From positions 1 through 26,977 of the IMG/VR virus record IMGVR_UViG_3300028925_004769: a DNA stretch of 26,977 nucleotides. One strand, written 5' to 3'. Positions within the stretch are counted from its first letter, which is position 1; each line of letters opens with the position of its first letter. Below the pieces are notes generated by a model. It made no database searches, was not told where the DNA came from, and saw only the letters and a program-made list of their open reading frames with translations. The DNA comes from a virus. The position numbers and the translations under genes were made by a program. This document shows positions 22,430-26,977 of this stretch, piece after piece.

Positions 22430-22605
22430 TTTGTTAAGATTTTTAGTAATTGGCTTGAGGTATATATTCTATCCTCGCCTGAATAATTCTCATATATCAT
22501 TGTAAAGTTATCATCTTTCCAAGTCCATAAAGACCTTACATTCTTTTTGATATTGTCTTTCAATATCCACTTAATTGTTTTGTATGTTCTTTCTAGTTCG
22601 GCCAT
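22426..22605 (-). CDS. Hypothetical protein, 59 aa
   Basis: Translation from the ATG at 22605-22603 gives 59 residues: MAELERTYKTIKWILKDNIK, an aromatic stretch SLWTWKDDNFTMIYENYSGE and a final helix IYTSSQLLKILTK. The stop overlaps the membrane protein start by 4 bases (ATGA), the usual coupling in this operon. No family recognised. It accounts for what otherwise seems an empty gap. Confidence 0.5.
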   Translation of the reverse strand: MAELERTYKTIKWILKDNIKKNVRSLWTWKDDNFTMIYENYSGEDRIYTSSQLLKILTK

Positions 22606-22647
22606 ATTACTATTATATTCATTATTACTATTTTAGTTAATTGTATT

Positions 22648-22669
22648 GGGGAGGTAACCACACCCCCCC
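22648..22669 (-). other. GC-rich hairpin in the spacer after the zinc-ribbon gene
   Basis: Minus strand GGGGGGGT, loop GTGGTT, ACCTCCCC: an 8-bp stem with one G-T wobble, in AT-rich DNA. The wobble pairs only in the minus-strand transcript, the opposite strand having an A-C mismatch, so it may act in RNA. There is no T-run after it, so attenuation or RNA processing seems likelier than termination. Confidence 0.55.
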
Positions 22670-22725
22670 TCTACTACTCAGGTCTGAAAAATTAAAAGCT
22701 TTTAGGTCTTACCCTATATTTATTA

Positions 22726-22890
22726 TTAGTTATTTCCTGAGTGTTCTGTATATATTATTACTGATTCAACATCACATTCTTCATTAAAGCAGGTGCTGTT
22801 AGAAACTATACCATCTCCTTCCCTTCCATAATCTTCATAGTCATTATCTCCACCCCATATTAGTTCTTGTTCGCATTTTGGACATTTCAT
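22726..22890 (-). CDS. Small zinc-ribbon protein, 54 aa
   Basis: The ATG at 22890-22888 gives 54 residues with C3-x2-C6 (MKCPKCEQELIW) and, after GGDNDYEDYGREGDGIVSN, C34-x4-C39 (TCFNEECDVES). The pattern CPxCxxxLIWGGDxDYEDYG...C..xEC is one I have met in phage small zinc-ribbon proteins. The start is 14 bases after the helicase loader stop, in the same operon. Zinc binding likely; role unknown, perhaps DNA or protein contact. Confidence 0.6.
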   Translation of the reverse strand: MKCPKCEQELIWGGDNDYEDYGREGDGIVSNSTCFNEECDVESVIIYTEHSGNN

Positions 22891-22904
22891 ATTATTATTG
22901 TTTT

Positions 22905-23483
22905 TTATTTTCTTAAACTATCTCCCTTCATAAAAACTACCTTGCACAATCTTCTTATTCTATCATATATTCTATCTCCGTACCTCTCCTTAATAGAACT
23001 CGCATCCAAATTAGATGTCAATAATAGTAATTTTAAATCATCTTCAGCCTCAAATATTGCATTTTCTACTGCATCTATCTTAGTCCCATAGTTATTTACA
23101 ATTTCTTCTGTGCCAATATCATCAATTACAATGAACGGAGTTTTGTATTCTGTAACTGTATGTAACTTCCTAGCAGGAATAGGCTTTAGTATCTTACCTA
23201 TCCTAGCATTGAATATCAATGGTATAACTCCTGTAAGTATTATAGACTTACCTCTACCACAGTTTCCTATCAAGAACAATCCCTTACCATCTGTATCTGA
23301 CAACCAATCTATAACATTATCATACTCAGGTAGATGCTCGTATTCTTTAATTGTTTTATCCACTAACATAAACGCTTCAATGAATAATGCTTTACATTCC
23401 TCCTTGCTACCAAAGGAATATCTTTTGTAATCCCTAATGTGAATGTGAGTTGCGTTCTTTAATGTTTCCTCTAGTGTTCTCAT
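22905..23483 (-). CDS. DnaC/IstB-like helicase loader ATPase, 192 aa
   Basis: An AAA+ type ATPase of the DnaC/IstB group: Walker A GNCGRGKS (residues 73-80), Walker B FIVIDD (117-122) followed by GTEE, sensor 1 LLLTSN (153-158) and an arginine-rich stretch RYGDRIYDRIRRLCK (167-181) typical of box VII with the Arg finger. It has a short N-terminal region of 60 residues, less than E. coli DnaC. It probably loads the replicative helicase (phage or host DnaB) at the origin. Located with the nuclease and SSB-like genes; overlaps the nuclease gene by 4 bases (ATGA). Confidence 0.85.
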   Translation of the reverse strand: MRTLEETLKNATHIHIRDYKRYSFGSKEECKALFIEAFMLVDKTIKEYEHLPEYDNVIDWLSDTDGKGLFLIGNCGRGKSIILTGVIPLIFNARIGKILKPIPARKLHTVTEYKTPFIVIDDIGTEEIVNNYGTKIDAVENAIFEAEDDLKLLLLTSNLDASSIKERYGDRIYDRIRRLCKVVFMKGDSLRK

Positions 23484-23899
23484 GATTTAATTCTAATTAG
23501 ATTTTTGATTAATACTTTAACAAGTTGTTCTTGATCAAATGTACTTCCTTCTCTTACTTTTCTACCACCATAATAAAAGATTCCTTTTAAGTTGTTTATT
23601 CTCTCATAGACAATAGCATCATCAAATGCCCATAAAATAGCTACAGGTAAATTACTCTGTACTTGTAGCATTTGACCTCTTACTATCTTCCTCATTGAAA
23701 CTATAACATCATTAGAATCCTCTATGCTTTTATGAACTCCTTTTACTTCTGCAAATCCTATAAGACTTCCGTTATTATAAAGTGCTGCATCTATATGAGC
23801 ATACTCAGGATGTTTAGCAAATGTCAATCCAAAATGATTACTAAATATTTTAAGGGTTTCTTGTTCCCTTAACTTATTTTCTTTGTTTTCAAACTTCAT
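23480..23899 (-). CDS. Putative PD-(D/E)XK nuclease, 139 aa
   Basis: The sequence HIDAALYNNGSLIGFAEVKG has the core D37-x13-E51-V-K53 layout of PD-(D/E)XK nucleases: a strand, a turn, and the E-x-K strand. A Glu in the leading helix (E14, REQETLKIFSNHFG) fits the fold. Residues 60-95 are a helical stretch (NDVIVSMRKIVRGQMLQVQ) and residues 96-115 a further strand pair. It may act as a phage exonuclease or a recombination nuclease partner of the annealing protein. Its stop overlaps the helicase loader start; it is preceded by a short acidic gene with one base overlap. Substrate unknown. Confidence 0.6.
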   Translation of the reverse strand: MKFENKENKLREQETLKIFSNHFGLTFAKHPEYAHIDAALYNNGSLIGFAEVKGVHKSIEDSNDVIVSMRKIVRGQMLQVQSNLPVAILWAFDDAIVYERINNLKGIFYYGGRKVREGSTFDQEQLVKVLIKNLIRIKS

Positions 23900-24084
23900 T
23901 ATTGTAAGTAATCCATTATATGTCCATAAACATAATCTCCATCTTCATTAAGTTGATCTAACTGCTTAGCAGTCATTGGAACACCATCATAGTCGGCACT
24001 TGATATGTATGCATCACAGAAGTCAGGATAGTCTTTAGTATCTATTCCATCTATTTCAATATTGTCTATTTTTTTATAGTCCAT
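23899..24084 (-). CDS. Conserved acidic small protein, 61 aa
   Basis: Contains the sequence DYPDFCDAYISSADYDGVPM followed by LDQLNEDGDYVYGHIMDYL. I recognise this DYPDFCDAYI...LNED..YV pattern from small proteins found in phages and bacteria, whose function is not known to me. It is strongly acidic and could mimic DNA, a guess from charge only. One base separates it from the initiator-like gene; its end touches the nuclease gene start. Confidence 0.65.
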   Translation of the reverse strand: MDYKKIDNIEIDGIDTKDYPDFCDAYISSADYDGVPMTAKQLDQLNEDGDYVYGHIMDYLQ

Positions 24085-24085
24085 T

Positions 24086-24709
24086 TTAAAATTTATTATA
24101 ATCTTTATTAGCTAATTGTTTTCTGCCTGACTTGTCTTTAATTGTATTTTTCTCCCAAGTCCTAACACAAGCTCTCCAATCCTTCATCTTTCCTTTACCT
24201 ATCATCCAACCTTTACTCGCATAGAAGTCTACAAAAGTATCAGCACAGACCTTGTTTTTTCTCTCATTGCAGTATTCATGTACTTCTTCTACTGTAGGTT
24301 CCTTAAATCGCTTTATAATAGGCTTCTTTATCTCGTTAGGAAGTCCTGCTACATCAACAGGGCTAATACCTTCAATGTTATATACATCATACTTGTCTAA
24401 TGCTTTTATAACTGACTGATGAACTCTTGAATTTTCATTTAGATTTACATATTGAAAGTCAATAAAGCTTGGAATAAACCATTTGTTTCCTCCATCAAAT
24501 ATCTTTATCTGACTAGCCATTACAGTAACAGCTTCAGCTTCAGTTATCTTACTTCCTATTCTTATTGATGCTACCTCAAAATCAGTTTCCCATATTCCTG
24601 CATGGGTACAATCATCTAATATGTATAGCCAAAACAGTTTATACTTAGGAACTAGTCCTCTTATGAAACCTTTCTTCCATTTGTCTGAGTCTGTCATTCT
24701 TTTTGCCAT
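24086..24709 (-). CDS. Putative replication initiation/replisome organiser protein, 207 aa
   Basis: The N-terminal part (residues about 1-110) looks like a winged-helix DNA-binding domain: KYKLFWLYILDDCTHAGIWE, TDFEVASIRIGSKITEAEAV and KWFIPSFIDFQYVNLNENSR. The C-terminal part from about 138 (PTVEEVHEYCNERKNKV..FVDFYASKGWMIGKGKMKDWRA, given in part) matches the motif of phage replication initiators and DnaD-like proteins ending in WRAxVRTWEKN. Those proteins bind the origin and recruit the helicase loader, whose gene lies two positions on. A hairpin at 24745-24767 separates it from the SSB-like gene. Confidence 0.65.
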   Translation of the reverse strand: MAKRMTDSDKWKKGFIRGLVPKYKLFWLYILDDCTHAGIWETDFEVASIRIGSKITEAEAVTVMASQIKIFDGGNKWFIPSFIDFQYVNLNENSRVHQSVIKALDKYDVYNIEGISPVDVAGLPNEIKKPIIKRFKEPTVEEVHEYCNERKNKVCADTFVDFYASKGWMIGKGKMKDWRACVRTWEKNTIKDKSGRKQLANKDYNKF

Positions 24710-24744
24710 TGTGTTTTCTTTAATTAGTTAATAGTTAGAATATA

Positions 24745-24767
24745 AGGGGGAGTAGTTAATTCCCCCT
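24745..24767 (-). other. Inverted repeat (7-bp stem) between the SSB-like and initiator genes
   Basis: Minus strand AGGGGGA, nine-base loop, TCCCCCT, exactly complementary and GC-rich. It lies 8 bases after the SSB-like stop and 35 bases before the next start. Only a few T follow, so it is a weak terminator at best; it could lower expression of the downstream genes relative to the SSB-like protein. Confidence 0.5.
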
Positions 24768-24774
24768 ATATTAT

Positions 24775-25026
24775 TTAAAAAGGTAAGTCATCTTCTTGTT
24801 TAACTTTATCTGAAGTTGTTTCCTTTGGTGGTTCGTAAGTATTCTCATAAGCATAATGTGTTGCTCCTTTTTCTGAAGGCTCTCTCCTTTCTGCTATTGT
24901 AATGTTTACCCAACCTCTTTTAGCGATTTTCTGCAACTCATCCATCTTAAAGTTTGCATTAAATAAATCTCCATACTGCGTAGTTACTTTCTTAATACTA
25001 CTTACTACATAATTTTTTTCTGCCAT
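24775..25026 (-). CDS. Mini single-stranded DNA-binding-like protein with DDLPF tail, 83 aa
   Basis: The last residues, KQEDDLPF, are the acidic-Pro-Phe tail of bacterial and phage SSBs, by which SSB recruits replication and repair partners. The body (residues 1-65) is short and beta-rich: YVVSSIKKVTTQYGDLFNAN, GWVNITIAERREP and THYAYENTYEPP, a length too small for a full four-chain SSB OB-fold of E. coli type but similar to short phage SSB-like proteins. The DDLPF tail is the strongest evidence. It lies between the DnaA-like and initiator genes. The cell or phage partners cannot be named from the sequence. Confidence 0.7.
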   Translation of the reverse strand: MAEKNYVVSSIKKVTTQYGDLFNANFKMDELQKIAKRGWVNITIAERREPSEKGATHYAYENTYEPPKETTSDKVKQEDDLPF

Positions 25027-25037
25027 TTTTTTACTTT

Positions 25038-25472
25038 TTATTTATTAATTAATTTACTCTTATACTGCTCTTTCTTTTCCAACAAATCATCAAGCTTTTT
25101 ATACAACTCATCAATCTTTCTCTCTATGTTTACTATCTCGTGTATATAGTAATTATCATCCTCTATAAGCATAGCTTCAATTTCTTCAAAGTTTAACCTA
25201 TAAGATTTTAATATTTTTATAAAGTTGTTGTGTTGATTTACATTATGAAGTATTGTAGCATGATTCTTGTTAAGTATCTTTGCTATTAGAGTATATGTAA
25301 TTCCAAATGTATTTCTTAATATTCCACAATACATTCTCCTAGCATCTACTACAAGTCTTACTCTACTCTTAGACTCTATACTAATCCAACTTACATCATA
25401 CCTTCTGCATATCTCAGATTTGATTTTATCATCTCTTTCTTTAGTAAGTTCAAATGAATAATTACGCTTCAT
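25038..25472 (-). CDS. Free-standing DnaA domain IV-like DNA-binding protein with coiled-coil end, 144 aa
   Basis: Residues about 20-87 fit the C-terminal DNA-binding domain of DnaA: KSRVRLVVDARRMYCGIL (with the R-rich helix), FGITYTLIAKILNKNHATIL and HNVNQ. The (D/N)H-x-T-x-x-H signature is visible as NHATILH at 70-76. DnaA uses this part to bind 9-mer DnaA boxes at oriC. There is no AAA+ ATPase domain, so this protein alone cannot load helicase; residues 107-141 form a coiled coil (IERKIDELYKKLDDLLEKKE), perhaps for dimerising. It may bind the phage origin or compete for host boxes. It overlaps the XRE-type gene by 11 bases. Confidence 0.75.
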   Translation of the reverse strand: MKRNYSFELTKERDDKIKSEICRRYDVSWISIESKSRVRLVVDARRMYCGILRNTFGITYTLIAKILNKNHATILHNVNQHNNFIKILKSYRLNFEEIEAMLIEDDNYYIHEIVNIERKIDELYKKLDDLLEKKEQYKSKLINK

Positions 25473-25776
25473 CTTTTCTCTCTTTAATCATTTGATCTAC
25501 ACCTTTATAGCCTTCCTCTCCTTCTACCACAATAACCTCTCCTTTTAAATCAACTTCTATTATGTCAATAATATCTTTTACATCTACATTTAAAAATTGT
25601 GCAAGTCTTTGCATTTGGTAGTACCTTAAGTGATATGGGTTATCTAAATATTTTTCAATGGTTGAGCCTTTAATATTTAATATTCTTCCAAATCTTTGTT
25701 TTGATATACCTCTTATTCTGAGGATTGCTTCAAGTTCGTTTCTTGAAGTTCTTACTTTATCGTAATCATTATTCAT
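25462..25776 (-). CDS. XRE/Cro-type helix-turn-helix regulator, 104 aa
   Basis: Residues (counted from the longer start) about 22-80 make a Cro/C1-type HTH: SRNELEAILRIRGISKQRFG, RILNIKGSTIEKYLDNPYHL and MQRLAQFLNVDVKDIIDII. The tail is acidic and basic mixed (GEEGYKGVDQMIKERKDEA). It probably regulates the early operon or a lysogeny-type switch; no partner repressor of opposite direction is in the window. I chose the ATG at 25776, one base after the upstream stop and with an A-rich leader; an alternative ATG at 25806 would add ten residues and overlap the upstream gene by 29 bases. Confidence 0.75.
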   Translation of the reverse strand: MNNDYDKVRTSRNELEAILRIRGISKQRFGRILNIKGSTIEKYLDNPYHLRYYQMQRLAQFLNVDVKDIIDIIEVDLKGEVIVVEGEEGYKGVDQMIKERKDEA

Positions 25777-25777
25777 T

Positions 25778-26041
25778 TTAATATTGTTTTTCGTTAAACA
25801 TTCCATTTTTTCTCATTGCTTCATACTGATGTTTTGGGTCGGAGTGAACTTCATTTTCTTTTATATACTTAATAATTTTATCTGCTTCTAAGTCTGTCAT
25901 ATCTATTAAAGAATTAAGTATCTCGTTCTGTTCTGATGTAGAAATAGATGTTCGGTGTACGAGGTTCTCAATATATCCTATCTTCCACATCTCTGCTTCC
26001 AATGGTTTTCCATCAAGAACCTCATCCATCCAATCACTCAT
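25778..26041 (-). CDS. Hypothetical protein, 87 aa
   Basis: A helical acidic protein: MSDWMDEVLDGKPLEAEMWK, EILNSLIDMTDLEADKIIKY and HSDPKHQYEAMRKNGMFNEK. No motif recognised. It starts with an ATG touching the stop of the annealing-protein gene (one base overlap), so they are likely translated together, and it leads into the XRE-type gene. It could be an accessory factor for recombination; unproven. Confidence 0.55.
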   Translation of the reverse strand: MSDWMDEVLDGKPLEAEMWKIGYIENLVHRTSISTSEQNEILNSLIDMTDLEADKIIKYIKENEVHSDPKHQYEAMRKNGMFNEKQY

Positions 26042-26595
26042 TAGTTATCCATTTCATCTTGACCCTTCACTCCTTGTGCATACAGTCCACAAATTTTTAG
26101 AACAGCTCTACTCATACCTCTTTTTTCTGCCATAGCAACAGGAAATTTCTTACCACCTCCAATTAAGTTGTCATCACTTGCTTCTCCAAAAGTCATTACA
26201 TTTCTAACATCATGCTCTCCTGTTCCTGTTCTCATACTAGCAATAACCTTTACAACTACCCAAACTGTTATTTTTTTGGTTTCAGGGTCAATCTCTCTTA
26301 TCATTTTTATAGGCTCGTATGCTACTTGAATGTTTTGTTTAGCAACAATCTTATCAATTCCTTCTCTTTTGATAGTCGCAAAACCTCTAGGGTCTTTATA
26401 AACATCATCCTTAATTAAGCCATTCTCTAGGAATAATCTTTTTAATGTTTCTTGTTTGGTTTCTTTTACCATAGTTGCTTCTTCTACATTTACTTTTTTC
26501 ACTTTATTATTGATTTGGTTAATACTCTCTTTTGGTTCTAAGTTATATTGCATTTCTTCTTGCATTTGGATGTACTGTTCTTTCATCTTTCCCAT
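26041..26595 (-). CDS. Putative single-strand annealing protein, 184 aa, first gene of the replication operon
   Basis: Residues about 68-184 include GFATIKREGIDKIVAKQNIQ, a strand region TVWVVVKVIASMRTGTGEHD and the conserved-looking ending GGGKKFPVAMAEKRGMSRAV then LKICGLYAQGVKGQDEM. The motif of a patterned AMAEKR-x-x-x-R-A-V-L helix is one I know from phage ssDNA-annealing or Rad52-like proteins, though I cannot assign the family surely. With the two nucleases it could form a recombination system that pairs DNA ends. The N-terminal 60 residues are charged and probably flexible. Starts at ATG 26595, about 30 bases downstream of the predicted transcript start. Confidence 0.5.
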   Translation of the reverse strand: MGKMKEQYIQMQEEMQYNLEPKESINQINNKVKKVNVEEATMVKETKQETLKRLFLENGLIKDDVYKDPRGFATIKREGIDKIVAKQNIQVAYEPIKMIREIDPETKKITVWVVVKVIASMRTGTGEHDVRNVMTFGEASDDNLIGGGKKFPVAMAEKRGMSRAVLKICGLYAQGVKGQDEMDN

Positions 26596-26627
26596 TTTAA
26601 ATTGTGTTTTAGTTAATAGTTAATTTC

Positions 26628-26665
26628 TGTGCAAATAAACAATTAATTTATTAACCTACCAAACT
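26628..26665 (-). promoter_or_regulatory. Promoter-like site for the replication operon (shared with 16623-16663)
   Basis: On the minus strand: AGTTTGGTAGG, 15 bases, TTTATTTGCACA. Its TTTG to TTTATTTG spacer is 20 bases, near that of Bacteroidota promoters (-33 TTTG/TTG and -7 TAnnTTTG, here one mismatch in the -7 box). The predicted transcript start is near 26625, about 30 bases before the ATG at 26595. The left-hand copy of the same arrangement precedes the late operon, which suggests that both are real control sites. Confidence 0.5.
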
Positions 26666-26712
26666 ATTTACAATGTTTCTTTAAAATAATATTAGAAAAG
26701 TTGATATTTAAC

Positions 26713-26825
26713 CTAGTCTTTATCTTTAACCTTAGCTTTAACTTTAGCTTTAGCTTTATCTTTAATGGTATAGAACACCATTAGTTAAGGGTTTATAAAG
26801 GGCTTGTAAAGGGTTTAATTCTTTT
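26713..26825 (-). repeat. Hairpin plus hexamer repeat element, copy 2
   Basis: On the minus strand: AAAAGAATTAAA (26825-26814), three CCCTT-type units about 10 bases apart, a hairpin AATGGTG, TTCTA, TACCATT (26782-26764), then eight hexamers of the AAAGNT type (26763-26716) and a TAG stop for the 22-codon frame MVFYTIKDKAKAKVKAKVKD. The stem matches copy 1 in place and size but not in sequence. The upstream gene stop at 26824 overlaps the element start. Confidence 0.6.
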
Positions 26826-26977
26826 AAAAGTAGTGAACTAGTCTTGCTATCTGACCTGAGCTTTTTGAATGAATAAATCCTTCAACTGCAGGAGATGAAA
26901 TGAATCCTTTACCTGCGTGCCAACTATCAGCAGCAGAAGGACTACGCATATACTCAACAGTACAACCTATAAAGTCT
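26824..26977 (-). CDS. C-terminal end of an unknown protein, 5' end outside the window
   Basis: The last 50 or so codons of a gene entering from the right: residues before the stop include EYMRSPSAADSWHAGKGFIS and SPAVEGFIHSKSSGQIARLV then HYF. No motif I can name, although the aromatic- and Gly-rich pattern suggests a globular domain rather than a tail region. The stop (TAA at 26826-26824) overlaps the start of the repeat element by two bases. It is presumably part of an upstream operon outside the window. Confidence 0.6.
   Translation of the reverse strand, partial: DFIGCTVEYMRSPSAADSWHAGKGFISSPAVEGFIHSKSSGQIARLVHYF

Noticed and set aside
1-26977. tRNA or rRNA genes
   Set aside because: No cloverleaf-type arms with conserved TTC or CCA-end sequences were noticed on either strand; a dedicated search was not possible.

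Overview
The window looks like part of the genome of a tailed double-stranded DNA phage (or prophage) of Bacteroidota, most likely a marine flavobacterial siphovirus. The signs are low GC by eye, A-rich leaders without clear Shine-Dalgarno sites (for example AATAAAATG), promoter-like sequences resembling the Bacteroidota -33/-7 type, a long tape measure protein with no visible sheath, and a small-gene replication module. Every credible gene lies on the minus strand, so transcription runs from right to left. Host and lifestyle are inferences; no integrase or lysis gene was recognised.

Right part (26977 to about 20700), replication and recombination. A 3' gene fragment is followed by a repeat/hairpin element and a promoter-like site. 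Then comes a tightly packed operon: a putative annealing protein, a small unknown, an XRE-type regulator, a free-standing DnaA domain IV-like protein, a mini SSB-like protein ending DDLPF, a putative replisome organiser, a PD-(D/E)XK-like nuclease, a DnaC-like helicase loader, a zinc ribbon, small membrane proteins, a DUF3310 protein, a VRR-NUC nuclease with a G-quadruplex-type insert, and a small HTH protein. It ends at a strong intrinsic terminator (20692-20719).

Middle part (20690 to 17300), accessory. A 670-base AT-rich non-coding stretch carries (GGTT)8 and six 9-bp direct repeats and may be an origin. It is followed by mostly unknown small genes plus a GP88-family protein, ending at another strong terminator (17304-17338).

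Left part (17300 to 1), packaging and virion. A non-coding stretch contains a second copy of the repeat/hairpin element and of the promoter-like site. The late operon follows: two small unknowns, terminase small and large subunits, an unknown, a tail-assembly chaperone pair joined by a probable -1 frameshift at T9, a LamG-decorated tail protein, two large tail proteins, a jelly-roll protein, an HK97 gp10-like protein, the tape measure, three small genes (zinc ribbon, unknown, HTH) and the start of a ClpP-like prohead protease. Portal and capsid genes presumably lie beyond base 1, so tail genes precede head genes here.

The most interesting items are the two matching hairpin/hexamer elements upstream of the two operons (stems conserved by compensatory change), a lectin domain nested inside another lectin domain, the frameshift site, the stand-alone DnaA domain IV protein, and a very strong G-quadruplex motif inside a nuclease gene.
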